NCBI RefSeq assembly: GCF_000689415.1
Contig: NZ_HG322950.1
Span: forward strand, 2,921,501-2,985,500
Source of the DNA: Pseudomonas knackmussii B13
Lineage (GTDB): Bacteria; Pseudomonadota; Gammaproteobacteria; Pseudomonadales; Pseudomonadaceae
Length of the DNA: 64,000 nt
Direction of reading: 5' to 3'
Shown here: positions 26,519 to 35,095 of the stretch, one piece after another
Position numbering within the stretch: position 1 is the first letter of the stretch
Layout of the letters: every line of letters begins with the position of its first letter
Notes under the pieces: generated by a model
Told to the model about the DNA's origin: nothing
Database searches by the model: none
What the model saw: the letters and a program-made list of their open reading frames with translations, nothing else
Position numbers and translations under genes: made by a program

Positions 26519-26677
26519 ATGAAGACGCCCATGGATACCCCCCACCCCGATCCCGTGGTGACCAACGAGGCCGACAACCTCGAGGAGCTGGTCGAGCTCG
26601 ATCCAGCCGACAGCCAGCAGGAGCCGCACCTGTCCGCGGCCAAGCAAGAAGGTGTGATCTCGGACCAGGGCGATTGA
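26519..26677 (+). CDS. Small acidic hypothetical protein
   Basis: 52 residues from MKTPMDTPHPDPVVTNEADN, preceded by GGAG. It is strongly acidic (ADNLEELVELDPADSQQE), with the look of a conserved small disordered protein found in pseudomonads. An in-frame ATG at 26468 would add 17 residues but has no ribosome site. Function unknown. Confidence 0.5.
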   Translation: MKTPMDTPHPDPVVTNEADNLEELVELDPADSQQEPHLSAAKQEGVISDQGD

Positions 26678-26689
26678 GTCGCGCCGGGT

Positions 26690-27610
26690 TCAGCGTGGCC
26701 AGTGCTTGCGCTGCTCCATGAGGAAGTCGACGAAGGCGCGCAAGCGCAACGGCACGTGGCGTCCCGAGGGATACAGCAGGCTGTGCGGGCGCGAGCAGCC
26801 GGCGAACTGCGGCAGCACTTCCACCAACGAACCTTCGGCCAGTTCCCGCTCGAACAAGTACCTGTAGGTCTGGATCAGCCCGGCGCCCTGTTTCGCCAAC
26901 ACCACCCCGCCATAGAGATCGTCCGAACAGCTGTAGTTGCCCTGGGTGAAGACCTCCTGGTCCGCGCCATCGACGCGGAACAACCAGGAAATCGCACGGC
27001 CGCTGCTGGGCAATAGGAACTGGATGCACTCGTGGCGCTGCAGATCCTCCAGGGACTGCGGCGTGCCTTGTCGCGCCAGGTAGTCCGGCGCGGCTACCAG
27101 GGCCAGGCGGGCGTCTTCCAGCGGGCGCGCCACCAGGCTGGAATCCGGCAGCGCGCGGACGCGGATGGCTGCGTCGTAGCCCTCGCCGACGAAATCGATA
27201 TTGCGATTGCTCAGGTGCACGTCGACCTGCACCTGCGGATAGCGCTGCCGGAATGCTGGCAGCAACGGCAGGATGCGCAGGTGGCCGTAGGACACCGGCA
27301 TGCTGATGCGCAGGGTGCCGGACGGCTGCAGCTGCTGCCCCATCGCCTCGCGCTCGGCCTCCACCAATTGGCCCAGGGCCTGGCGGCATTGCTCGTAGTA
27401 GCCGCGTCCGCCTTCGGTAAGCCGGATGCTGCGCGTGGTGCGGACGAACAGGCGGATGCCCAGGCGTTCTTCCAGCCGAGCCACCGCGCGGCTCACCGCC
27501 GCCGGGGTGACGCCAGCCGCCAGCGCAGCGGCACTGAAGCCACCGGATTCGGCGGCCAGGCAGAAGAGTTCCAGGCTGCCGAGCTGCAGGTCATCGAACT
27601 GACGGCGCAT
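26690..27610 (-). CDS. LysR-family regulator of the adjacent SDR/tautomerase genes
   Basis: 306 residues. The LysR helix-turn-helix (GGFSAAALAAGVTPAAVSRAVARLE, about residues 22-46) and the RLFVRTTRSIRLTEGG motif of the CrgA/AaeR-like subgroup are visible. It is divergent from the SDR gene at 27733 across 122 bp, so it probably regulates that gene and the downstream tautomerase. Members of this subgroup often sense aldehydes, quinones or aromatic acids. Confidence 0.9.
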   Translation of the reverse strand: MRRQFDDLQLGSLELFCLAAESGGFSAAALAAGVTPAAVSRAVARLEERLGIRLFVRTTRSIRLTEGGRGYYEQCRQALGQLVEAEREAMGQQLQPSGTLRISMPVSYGHLRILPLLPAFRQRYPQVQVDVHLSNRNIDFVGEGYDAAIRVRALPDSSLVARPLEDARLALVAAPDYLARQGTPQSLEDLQRHECIQFLLPSSGRAISWLFRVDGADQEVFTQGNYSCSDDLYGGVVLAKQGAGLIQTYRYLFERELAEGSLVEVLPQFAGCSRPHSLLYPSGRHVPLRLRAFVDFLMEQRKHWPR

Positions 27611-27732
27611 GATTGATTACACCATGTATCAAGTGAAGTGATTGAAGGCTGATTTATCAGATGGCTGCGCACAAATAAAGTCACTCCCACAGCACCGGCA
27701 CTCCGCCGGTCCCTGAGTCGAGGACTCCAGCC

Positions 27733-28467
27733 ATGAGCAACACCAAGACCGTCATCATCACCGGCGCTTCCAGCGGTATCGGCCTGGGCCTGGCCAAGGC
27801 CTTCCTGGACCGCGGTTACAACGTGGTCGGCAACGGCCGCTCCGCGGAAAGCCTGGCCAAGGCACGCGCCCAACTGGGCGAGCCGGCCAACTTGCATACC
27901 GTCGCCGGCGACGTCGCCGACCCACAGACCGCACAGCGCCTGGTGGACGCCGCAATCGAGCGCTTTGGCCGCGTCGACGTGCTGGTCAACAACGCCGGCT
28001 TCTTCCTGCCCAAGCCCTTCATCGAGTACACCCCAGCCGAGGTCGACGCGATGATCGATACCAACCTCAAGGGCACGCTGTTCCCGTCGCAAGCCGCCGC
28101 CGCGCGCATGATCCAGCAGGGCAACGGGCACATCATCAACATCACCGCGAGCATCGCCCTGCAGCCGAACATCAGCGTGCCGGCAGCCCTGCCGGTGGTG
28201 ATCAAGGGCGGCCTGAACCAGCTGACCCGCGCGCTGGCGCTGGAATTCTCGCCGCACAACATCCAGGTCAACGCCGTGGCCCCCGGCATCGTCGACACCC
28301 CGATGCACGACCCGGAGAGCCGTGCTTTCCTCAATGGCCTGCAGCCGGCCGGCCGCATCGGCCGCATCGAGGAAATCGCCGAAGCCGTGATCTACCTGAG
28401 CGAAGCCGACTTCACCACCGGCGCGGTACTGCCGGTCGATGGCGGCATGAGCGTCGGCAAGTGGTAA
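27733..28467 (+). CDS. Atypical SDR-family protein lacking the catalytic tyrosine
   Basis: 244 residues. The Rossmann motif TGASSGIG (10-17), NNAG (86-89) and Ser140 are normal. The catalytic Y-x3-K, however, reads P154-x3-K158 (AALPVVIKGG), so the tyrosine that protonates the substrate is missing while the lysine is kept. A C-terminal VDGGMSVGKW motif is present. The fold and NAD(P) binding should be intact, but classical dehydrogenase chemistry is doubtful unless another residue substitutes. It is followed by a tautomerase gene 59 bp downstream and divergent from a LysR gene. Confidence 0.85.
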   Translation: MSNTKTVIITGASSGIGLGLAKAFLDRGYNVVGNGRSAESLAKARAQLGEPANLHTVAGDVADPQTAQRLVDAAIERFGRVDVLVNNAGFFLPKPFIEYTPAEVDAMIDTNLKGTLFPSQAAAARMIQQGNGHIINITASIALQPNISVPAALPVVIKGGLNQLTRALALEFSPHNIQVNAVAPGIVDTPMHDPESRAFLNGLQPAGRIGRIEEIAEAVIYLSEADFTTGAVLPVDGGMSVGKW

Positions 28468-28474
28468 TCCCCCT

Positions 28475-28499
28475 GGCGGCGGGCGCCAAGCCCGCCGCC
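28475..28499. other. Stem-loop between the SDR and tautomerase genes
   Basis: GGCGGCGGG-N7-CCCGCCGCC, a perfect 9-bp stem with no T-tract. It lies between two same-direction genes, so it may stabilise the upstream mRNA 3' end or act as a weak attenuator. Confidence 0.5.
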
Positions 28500-28526
28500 C
28501 CAACCCGCCCGTGAAGGAGAACGACC

Positions 28527-28733
28527 ATGCCTTTCGTCAATGTGCGTATTACCCGTGATGGCGTTACCCGCGAGCAGAAGGCCCAGGTGATCCGCGAGAT
28601 CACTGAGACCCTGCAACGCGTGCTGAACAAGAAGCCCGAGCTGACCCACATCGTCATCGAGGAAGTCGACACCGATAACTGGGGCTACGCCGGCATCACC
28701 ACCACCGAATATCGGGCTAAGAACCCCGGCTGA
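28527..28733 (+). CDS. 4-oxalocrotonate tautomerase family protein
   Basis: 68 residues starting MPFVNVRITRDGVTREQK, so Pro1 is exposed after Met removal and can act as the catalytic base. The length and the IVIEEVDTDNWGYAG segment fit the small tautomerase family. AAGGAG precedes the ATG. It is probably co-transcribed with the atypical SDR. The 3' end overlaps the convergent AraC regulator by 17 bp. The substrate is unknown. Confidence 0.9.
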   Translation: MPFVNVRITRDGVTREQKAQVIREITETLQRVLNKKPELTHIVIEEVDTDNWGYAGITTTEYRAKNPG

Positions 28734-29532
28734 CGTCCTGTGCGCGGTTCGCCAGGCGGTATTGCTCCGGTGTCGTGCCGGCCTGGCGACGGAACATGGC
28801 GATGAAGGCCGACGGGGTGCTGTAGCCCAGATCGAAGGCGATCTGCTGCACACCCCGGCCGGCCTCCAGCGCTTCGATGGCGGCGAGAAAGCGCAGGCGT
28901 TGGCGCCATTCGCCGAAGGTCATGCCCAGCTCGCGCTGGCAGCAGCGCGCCAGGGTTCGTTCGGTGCTGTGCACCTGCAGCGCCCATTGCGCCAGGGAGC
29001 GGTTGTCGGCCGGGTCGGCCTGTAGAGCCGCGAGCAGTTCGGTCAGCAGCGGGCTCTGCGCGAATGGCAGGTAATCATCGCGAAGCGGTGCGCTCTGCAG
29101 TTGATCCAGCACCACCTGGGCGAGGCGCCGGTCGGCCGGGGTCTGCGGGATGTTCACCCCACGCGCGGCGAAGTCCGAGAGGATGGCCTTGAGGATGTCG
29201 CTGATCTGCAGCGTGCAGGGCGTCGCCGGCAGCGTCCGCGACAACTCGGCACTGACATAGAGCGAGCGGTAGACGATGGCTTCGCGGTTGTAGCAACCGT
29301 GCACCACGCCCGGCGGCATCCACACCGCGTACTGCGGTGGCGAGAGAAAGCGCTGGCCGCCGACATCCAGTTGCATCACCCCGTGGGCGGCATAGTTGAG
29401 CTGGCCCCATGGATGGCTGTGGGGCGCCGAATGGGTCTCGGCGCCAAACTCGTCGTAGCGGAAGTACAGCGGCGCCGGCAGTTGCTCAAGGTCAGGCAAC
29501 GGCAGCGTTAGATAGGTTTTGCTGGCAGGCAT
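28717..29532 (-). CDS. AraC-family regulator with cupin N-terminus
   Basis: 271 residues from MPASKTYLTLPLPDLEQLPA at 29532. The N-terminal cupin-like sensor has APHSHPWGQLNYAAHGVMQL and the WMPPGVVHGC motif. The C-terminus is an AraC HTH pair with signature RGVQQIAFDLGYSTPSAFIAMFRRQAGTTPEQYR. It is divergent from the DMT transporter at 29626 (93 bp apart), which is its probable target. A much longer in-frame reading upstream would run antisense through the transporter and is rejected. Confidence 0.9.
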   Translation of the reverse strand: MPASKTYLTLPLPDLEQLPAPLYFRYDEFGAETHSAPHSHPWGQLNYAAHGVMQLDVGGQRFLSPPQYAVWMPPGVVHGCYNREAIVYRSLYVSAELSRTLPATPCTLQISDILKAILSDFAARGVNIPQTPADRRLAQVVLDQLQSAPLRDDYLPFAQSPLLTELLAALQADPADNRSLAQWALQVHSTERTLARCCQRELGMTFGEWRQRLRFLAAIEALEAGRGVQQIAFDLGYSTPSAFIAMFRRQAGTTPEQYRLANRAQDVSRGS

Positions 29533-29625
29533 GTCCGGTTGGCGTGGCAAGTTGTCCGAAACGAAGTATAAGCGCCGAATCGGACTGCGGGAAAATGGCC
29601 GCCACCGCATTACCGAAAGACTTCC

Positions 29626-30513
29626 ATGCCTTACTTCTTCCCGCTCTTCGCCGTGCTCGTCTGGGCCGGCAACACCGTCGTCAACAAACTCGCCGTAGGC
29701 CAGATCGCGCCTGCCGAGATCGGCTTCTTCCGCTGGGCGCTGGTCGGCGTCCTGCTCACCCCGTTCGTCTTGCGGCCGATCCTCGCGCGGCGCCGCGAGC
29801 TTGCGCCGCAAGTCGGCCGCATCGTCGTCCTCGGCTTGCTGGGCATGGCCGTGTACCAGTGCCTGGCCTATTACGCCGCCTCCAAGACCACGGCAACCAA
29901 CATGGGCATGATCCTCGCCCTGATGCCGCTGATGTCCATCGGCCTGGCCAGCGCCCTCCTCGGCCAGCGCCTGCATATCGGTGCAGTGGCTGGATCGCTG
30001 CTGTCGCTGTTCGGCGTGCTGCTGGTAATCGCCCATGGCGACCTGCGCAGCCTGCTGCACCAAGGCGTTGGCCTGGGCGACTGCATGATGCTGGTAGCCA
30101 CCCTGGCCTACGCGCTCTATGGCGTGCTGCTGAAGAAGTGGCAGATCCGCCTGCCGGCCCTGCAATTCCTCTACCTGCAGGTGCTGGTGGCGATCATCGC
30201 GCTCTTCCCGCTGTACCTGCTGTCGCCGCACCAGGGCCTGAACGCCGGCAACTTGCCGCTGGTGGCCTATGCCGGACTGATGGCCTCGATAGCCGCGCCC
30301 CTGGCGTGGATGCGCGGCGTGCAGGAGATGGGCCCCAACCGCATGGCGCAGTTCGTCAACCTGTCGCCGGTCGCCACGGCGGCCATCGCTTCGCTGGTAT
30401 TGGACGAGCGCCTAGGCCTGTACCACCTGCTTGGCGGTACGCTGATCATCGCTGGCGTGGTCATCGCCGAACGCTGGCGGCCGCGGCCGGCGGTAAGCCT
30501 GGCCAGCGAATAA
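29626..30513 (+). CDS. DMT-superfamily (EamA) exporter
   Basis: 295 residues with ten predicted membrane segments arranged as two EamA repeats. Features include WAGNTVVNKLAVGQIAP early and the second-repeat QFVNLSPVATAAIASLVLDE motif. EamA proteins export amino acids or metabolites. It is divergent from an AraC/cupin regulator and followed by REP elements. Confidence 0.88.
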   Translation: MPYFFPLFAVLVWAGNTVVNKLAVGQIAPAEIGFFRWALVGVLLTPFVLRPILARRRELAPQVGRIVVLGLLGMAVYQCLAYYAASKTTATNMGMILALMPLMSIGLASALLGQRLHIGAVAGSLLSLFGVLLVIAHGDLRSLLHQGVGLGDCMMLVATLAYALYGVLLKKWQIRLPALQFLYLQVLVAIIALFPLYLLSPHQGLNAGNLPLVAYAGLMASIAAPLAWMRGVQEMGPNRMAQFVNLSPVATAAIASLVLDERLGLYHLLGGTLIIAGVVIAERWRPRPAVSLASE

Positions 30514-30536
30514 TCGAGGGAATTGGTGCGGGGATT

Positions 30537-30685
30537 TTCGCGGATGAGATCCGCTCCTACGCGGCGTTCGCGCGCGCACGGTCTTTTCACTGTAGGAGCG
30601 GACCTTGTCCGCGAATCGCGGGCATGACCCGCTCCTACAAGGTGGCATTGGTGTGGGGTTTTCGCGGATGAATCCGCTCCTGCAG
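30537..30685. repeat. REP element cluster
   Basis: Four REP arms: TTCGCGGATGAGATCCGCTC at 30537, an inverted pair GTAGGAGCGGACCTTGTCC / GGGCATGACCCGCTCCTAC at 30592-30639, and TTCGCGGATGAATCCGCTCC at 30661. They lie between convergent genes, a usual REP location. Confidence 0.85.
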
Positions 30686-30734
30686 GGAGAGGGAACGGAG
30701 TCAATCCAAACGGGACGCTGTCAGCGAGCGCGCT

Positions 30735-31781
30735 TCAGCTCTGCATTTCTGCCAACAACGCCGCCATCAGCTCCGCCGCCGGCAGCTCACGGGCCAGGGG
30801 CGCACCCTGCCCGGCCCACTGCACGGCGAAGTCGCCGTTGCCGCTGGCCTGGGCCGCCGCCAGGAGGGCCTTGGTGGCGTCGTAGGTCATCGGGTAATCG
30901 GGCAAGGCCGGCGCATCAGGGCTTTGCAGGTCGGTGAACAGCCGATTCACCAGGCCGCGTGCCGGGCGACCGGAAATCGCCGCCGTGACCTGCGTATGCC
31001 AGGCCTTGTCGCTGCGCAGCGCGGCACGATAGGCCGCATTGGCCGAAGACTCCGGGCAGGCGATGAACGCCGTGCCCATCTGAACCGCTTCGGCGCCCAG
31101 GGCGAGTGCCGCGCGGATTCCGCGACCATCCATGATGCCGCCGGCAGCTATCACCGGCACGTTCAGGGCCGGCACCAGGCTGCCGACCAAGGCCAGGGTC
31201 CCGAGGCGGTCGTCATGTTCGGGGTCGAAGATGCCGCGATGGCCGCCCGCCTCGTAGCCCTGGGCGATCACCGCATCTATTCCGGCCGCCTCGATGGCGC
31301 GTGCTTCATCCAGGTTGGTGGCACAGGCCAGCAAGGTGATGCCGGCCGCCTTGAGGTGGTCGATCCAGCGCTGCTCGGGCAGGCCGAAGTGGAAGCTGAC
31401 CACCGGCGGGCGAACCTCCAGCAGCAGTTCGAGCATCTGCGGGTCGTCGACGAAGCTACGGTAGATCTCGCGCAGCGCGGCCGGCGGTTCGCCCCCCAGT
31501 TCTGTAAACAGCGGCCGCAGGTGTTCAAGCCAGCGGGCCTCGCACGCCGCGTCGGCCTGCGCCGGTCGATGGCAGAACAGGTTGACGTTGAACGGCCGGT
31601 CGGTAAGCCCACGCAATTGGGCGATGGTTTCCCGCGCCTGCGCCGGTGTGCTGGCTCCCAGGCCTACCGAGCCCAGTCCTCCAGCGTTGGAGACTGCGGC
31701 CGCCAGTGCCGGCGTCGACACGCCGACCATGGGCGCCTGGATGATGGGGTGATCGATGGCGAGTCGCTGGCGGATGGACAT
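30735..31781 (-). CDS. Nitronate monooxygenase (2-nitropropane dioxygenase family)
   Basis: 348 residues from MSIRQRLAIDHPIIQAPMVG at 31781. An FMN-dependent TIM barrel with family motifs: PIIQAPM at the N-terminus, VVSFHFGLP, AQGYEAGGHRG (phosphate-binding Gly-rich and catalytic-His region) and VIAAGGIMDGRG. It oxidises alkyl nitronates such as propionate-3-nitronate to aldehydes or semialdehydes, removing a respiratory toxin. It is divergent from a LysR regulator across 88 bp. Confidence 0.92.
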   Translation of the reverse strand: MSIRQRLAIDHPIIQAPMVGVSTPALAAAVSNAGGLGSVGLGASTPAQARETIAQLRGLTDRPFNVNLFCHRPAQADAACEARWLEHLRPLFTELGGEPPAALREIYRSFVDDPQMLELLLEVRPPVVSFHFGLPEQRWIDHLKAAGITLLACATNLDEARAIEAAGIDAVIAQGYEAGGHRGIFDPEHDDRLGTLALVGSLVPALNVPVIAAGGIMDGRGIRAALALGAEAVQMGTAFIACPESSANAAYRAALRSDKAWHTQVTAAISGRPARGLVNRLFTDLQSPDAPALPDYPMTYDATKALLAAAQASGNGDFAVQWAGQGAPLARELPAAELMAALLAEMQS

Positions 31782-31826
31782 GGTCGTGGCCTCGTCTGGG
31801 AATGATTGACTTAAAATCTCACATGG

Positions 31827-31836
31827 AGAATATTCT
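31827..31836. promoter_or_regulatory. Candidate LysR site, AGAATATTCT palindrome
   Basis: A 10-bp perfect palindrome AGAATATTCT centred in the 88-bp region between the nitronate monooxygenase gene and the divergent LysR gene, within AT-rich sequence unlike the rest of the locus. Likely part of a regulator-binding site or promoter. Confidence 0.45.
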
Positions 31837-31869
31837 GTGCAATATGTTCTCTGAAAGAGATTGATAGCC

Positions 31870-32751
31870 ATGGACCTATCCAGCCTGGAGATTTTCCGCA
31901 GCGTCGCCGAGGAGCAGAGCGTCACCCGTGCTGCCGCGCGCCTGCAGCGTGTGCAGTCGAACGTCACCACGCGCATCCGCCAACTGGAAGAAGACCTCGG
32001 CGTCCAACTGTTCCTTCGCGACGGCAAGCGCATGACCCTGACCGACCCGGGCCGCGAATTCCTCGCCTACGCCGAGAAGCTCCTGGCCCTGGCCGCAGAG
32101 GCGCGGCAGTCGCTGCACCCGCAGGTCGCCGCCGGCACCTTGCGCGTGGGCAGCATGGAAAGCACCGCGGCCAGCCGCCTGCCCGGCCCGCTGGCCGCCT
32201 ACCACAACGCCTGTCCGCAGGTGCAACTGGAAGTCAGCACCGGCACCAGCCAGGCGCTGGTGGACGGCGTGCTGTCACGCCGCCTCGATTGCGCATTGAT
32301 CGCCCATCCCGATGCGATCCTCGCGGACAGCAAGGCCGAACGCACGCTGGAACGCGGCCTGCTGGGCGTACCGGTGTTCCATGAACAACTGCTGTTGGCG
32401 CTGCCCGGCAATCACCCGCCGGTCAACGCCGCCGAGGACGTGCAGGTACGCACCCTGGCTGGCTTCGCCCGAGGCTGCACCTACCGGCAAATCGCCGAGG
32501 ACTGGCTGAACGCCGGGGGCACGCGGGTGCAGGTGCAGGAAGTCGGCTCCTACCACGGGATTCTCGCCTGCGTGGCTGCCGGCGCCTGCGTCGGCATCCT
32601 GCCGCGCTCGCTGGTCGACCTGCAGCGTCAGCCGCCGGCCGTGCAGTTGCATCCACTGCTGGAGACCGATACCTGGCTGGTGTGGCGCGAGGGCTACGCC
32701 ACGGCCGCCTTCGAACGCTTCCGCGAGACCCTGCAGGCCCCCTCATCATGA
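31870..32751 (+). CDS. LysR-family regulator
   Basis: 293 residues from MDLSSLEIFRSVAEEQSVTR at 31870. The HTH is clear (SVTRAAARLQRVQSNVTTRIRQLE), and the effector domain contains GFARGCTYRQIAEDWL typical of PtrR/CitR-like members. The last four bases overlap the start of the MFS gene (ATGA), so the regulator and transporter are translationally coupled. It may also control the divergent nitronate monooxygenase gene. Confidence 0.9.
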   Translation: MDLSSLEIFRSVAEEQSVTRAAARLQRVQSNVTTRIRQLEEDLGVQLFLRDGKRMTLTDPGREFLAYAEKLLALAAEARQSLHPQVAAGTLRVGSMESTAASRLPGPLAAYHNACPQVQLEVSTGTSQALVDGVLSRRLDCALIAHPDAILADSKAERTLERGLLGVPVFHEQLLLALPGNHPPVNAAEDVQVRTLAGFARGCTYRQIAEDWLNAGGTRVQVQEVGSYHGILACVAAGACVGILPRSLVDLQRQPPAVQLHPLLETDTWLVWREGYATAAFERFRETLQAPSS

Positions 32752-33902
32752 ACAATCGCGATCGCTTGGCCGGCTTCACCGCCGCGCTGATCCTGGCACT
32801 GGGCATGGGCTTCGGCCGCTTCGCCTTCACCGGGCTTTACCCGTTGATGGTCCGCGATGGCCTGCTCAGCGTGAACGCGGGTTCCCTGGCTGCATCGGCC
32901 AACTACGCCGGCTACCTGCTCGGTGCCCTGCTCCTGGCGCGCTACCCGGAAGACCAGGCCGCAAGGCTCTGCCGCATCGCGGTGCTCGGCACCCTGCTCG
33001 GCCTGGCTGCCATGGCCTTGCCAGCGCCGGTCTGGTTCGCCGTTGGCGTGCGCTTCGTTGCCGGGGTGCTCAGCGCCATGGCCATGGTCGGGGCTTCCGT
33101 GTGGCTGTTGCATCAGATGCAGCAACACGGCGCCGCGCCCCTGATGTTCGCCGGCGTGGGCTTCGGCATCCTGGTTTCGGCGGAGCTGATCGCCGCAGGC
33201 GCGCATGGAGGCCTCGGCAGCCCTGGCATCTGGCTGCTGCTGGCCGGCGCCGGCGTGCTGCCGCTGCTGTTCGCCTGGTCGGTGCTGGGGCGCCCGGCCG
33301 TCGCGGCCCCCACGCAGGCCAAGGCGCACGCCCAGGGCACTGCGTTGCTCGATCCCGCTGCAGTGCTGGTGGTCTATGGCCTCGCCGGCTTCGGCTACAT
33401 CATCACCGCGACTTACCTGCCCCTGCTCATGAAGGGGGCGCTCGGTCCGCTCGACCCGGTGCAGGCCTGGGCGGTCTTCGGCCTCGGTGCGGTGCCTTCC
33501 TGCTTCCTCTGGCACTGGCTGCACCAGCGCCTTGGCGCAAGGCGTGCGCTGGCGGCCAACCTGGCGCTGCAGGCCCTGGGCGTGATGCTGCCGGCGCTGC
33601 AGCAAAGCTCGCCGGCCTATCTGGCCAGCGCCCTGCTGGTCGGCGGGACCTTCATGGGCACCGCGACCATCGCCATGCCGGCGGCACGCCAGGTGGCGAG
33701 CCGCGTGCGCTTCAACATGCTGGCGGCAATGACGGCGGTTTATGGCGTCGGGCAGATCGCCGGGCCACTGGCCTCCAGCGCCCTTTATCACTGGAGTGGC
33801 AGCTTCGCGCCGGCGCTACTGGTTGCTGCCGTAGCGCTGCTTCTTGCCGCCGCCTGCACCTGGCAACCGGCACGCGTTGCACGGGCTACGTCCCCTGACT
33901 GA
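32748..33902 (+). CDS. YbfB/YjiJ-family MFS transporter
   Basis: 384 residues with about twelve hydrophobic segments. The N-terminus LGMGFGRFAFTGLYPLMVRDG carries the G-x-GFGRFA-x-x-x-P signature of the YbfB/YjiJ group. The start at 32748 overlaps the stop of the LysR gene, a pairing seen often for this family. The substrate is unknown. Confidence 0.9.
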   Translation: MNNRDRLAGFTAALILALGMGFGRFAFTGLYPLMVRDGLLSVNAGSLAASANYAGYLLGALLLARYPEDQAARLCRIAVLGTLLGLAAMALPAPVWFAVGVRFVAGVLSAMAMVGASVWLLHQMQQHGAAPLMFAGVGFGILVSAELIAAGAHGGLGSPGIWLLLAGAGVLPLLFAWSVLGRPAVAAPTQAKAHAQGTALLDPAAVLVVYGLAGFGYIITATYLPLLMKGALGPLDPVQAWAVFGLGAVPSCFLWHWLHQRLGARRALAANLALQALGVMLPALQQSSPAYLASALLVGGTFMGTATIAMPAARQVASRVRFNMLAAMTAVYGVGQIAGPLASSALYHWSGSFAPALLVAAVALLLAAACTWQPARVARATSPD

Positions 33903-34019
33903 GCCGACCCACGGACTGGCGGCCAGCCCGAGTCTGGCCAAGACTGGACAGTCCCTCCCCTGCGCCGAGGCACCCGGTCCGGCCCAGTGAAGGACCCTCC
34001 CACAGCCTGGAGTTCCGCC

Positions 34020-34448
34020 ATGTCCATCGAGAAAGTGCTGTACCGCGCCTATGCCGAAGCCACCGGTGGTCGCGAGGGCCGCGCCATTTCCTCCGACGGC
34101 GTCCTCGACGTCGAGCTGACCACGCCCAGGGAACTGGGCGGCAACGGCGCCCGTGGCACCAACCCGGAACAACTCTTCGCTGCCGGTTATTCGGCCTGCT
34201 TCCTCGGTGCCATGAAGTTCGTCGCCGCGCGCGACAAGCTGGCGATTCCGGCGAATCCGTCGATCGAGGGCGTGGTCGGCATTGGCGCCGTGCCCACCGG
34301 TTTCGCCATCGAGGTCGAGCTGCGCATCTCCCTGCCGGGCCTGCCGCGCGACCAGGCGCAGGAGTTGGTGAACCGCGCGCACATCGTCTGCCCTTACTCC
34401 AACGCCACCCGCGGCAACATCGACGTCACCCTGACGATCACCGACTGA
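34020..34448 (+). CDS. ohr: Ohr organic hydroperoxide resistance protein
   Basis: 142 residues, full length. The peroxidatic Cys60 (AAGYSACFLGAMK) and resolving Cys124 (RAHIVCPYSNATRGN) are at the positions of P. aeruginosa Ohr, and the dimer-stabilising NPEQLFAAGY motif is intact. It reduces fatty-acid and other organic hydroperoxides using lipoylated protein thiols. No ohrR is adjacent in the window. It is convergent with an AhpD-like gene. Confidence 0.95.
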   Translation: MSIEKVLYRAYAEATGGREGRAISSDGVLDVELTTPRELGGNGARGTNPEQLFAAGYSACFLGAMKFVAARDKLAIPANPSIEGVVGIGAVPTGFAIEVELRISLPGLPRDQAQELVNRAHIVCPYSNATRGNIDVTLTITD

Positions 34449-34455
34449 GTCCATC

Positions 34456-34477
34456 GGCTGCGGCGCAGGCCGCAGCC
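34456..34477. terminator. Stem-loop between convergent ohr and AhpD-like genes
   Basis: GGCTGCGGC-GCAG-GCCGCAGCC, a perfect 9-bp stem with a 4-base loop in the 38-bp gap between two convergent genes. There is no T-tract on either side, so it may be a weak bidirectional terminator. Confidence 0.55.
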
Positions 34478-34486
34478 GTCCGCTCT

Positions 34487-34927
34487 TCAGAGAGCCGGCG
34501 CTTGCCGGAAGCTGACCGCCAGCCGGTTCCAGCAGTTGATCGCCGCGATGGCCACGGTCAGGTCGACCGCCTCGCGTTCGTCGAATTCTTCTCGCAGCTG
34601 CGCATAAACGTCGTCCGGCACATTGGACTGCGACAGCAAGGTCACCGACTCGCTCCAGGCCAGCGCAGCCCGCTCGCGGGACGTGAAGAACGGCGAGTCG
34701 CGCCACACCGCCACGGCAAACAGGCGCCGCTCGGACTCGCCGTTGCGGCGCGCTTCGAGGGCGTGCATGTCGGCGCAGAAGGCACAGTTGTTGAGCTGCG
34801 AAACCCGCAACTTGACCAGCTCCAGCAACGGCTTCTCGATGGACAGGTCGAAGGACGAGGCCTCCAGCGCGAGGATCGCCTTCAGCGCATCTGGCGAAGC
34901 CGTGTAGTAATCCAGGCGTGGCTCCAT
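34487..34927 (-). CDS. AhpD-like carboxymuconolactone decarboxylase family protein
   Basis: 146 residues from MEPRLDYYTASPDALKAILA. The redox motif LVKLRVSQLNNC with Cys48-x2-Cys51-x3-His55 (NCAFCADMH) is the AhpD-core signature, so a thiol-peroxidase or disulfide-reductase activity is expected instead of decarboxylation. It is convergent with ohr, and both likely serve peroxide defence. Confidence 0.88.
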   Translation of the reverse strand: MEPRLDYYTASPDALKAILALEASSFDLSIEKPLLELVKLRVSQLNNCAFCADMHALEARRNGESERRLFAVAVWRDSPFFTSRERAALAWSESVTLLSQSNVPDDVYAQLREEFDEREAVDLTVAIAAINCWNRLAVSFRQAPAL

Positions 34928-35065
34928 CGTCGGGCTCCTCGGGTGGCACGTCATGGGCTACCAGCATAGAGCGGCGGCCTGTCCGAACCAGGTGCCAATC
35001 CCGCGGATCTTCAGGAGTCCAAGGCGGAGCAACAATGTGCCGGACAATGACGAGCCCTTGGACAA

Positions 35066-35090
35066 AGAGGCCGGCGTTGCACCGGCCTCT
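35066..35090 (-). terminator. Terminator of the SDR gene
   Basis: AGAGGCCGG-N7-CCGGCCTCT, a perfect 9-bp stem just past the minus-strand stop at 35096. On the minus strand it is followed by a short T run (TTTG), so it is a plausible intrinsic terminator. Confidence 0.6.
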
Positions 35091-35095
35091 CGCGA

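Noticed and set aside
30537..30685. Possible CRISPR-like array of repeated units
   Set aside because: The units are inverted palindromic REP sequences of unequal spacing, not direct repeats with spacers, and no cas genes are present.
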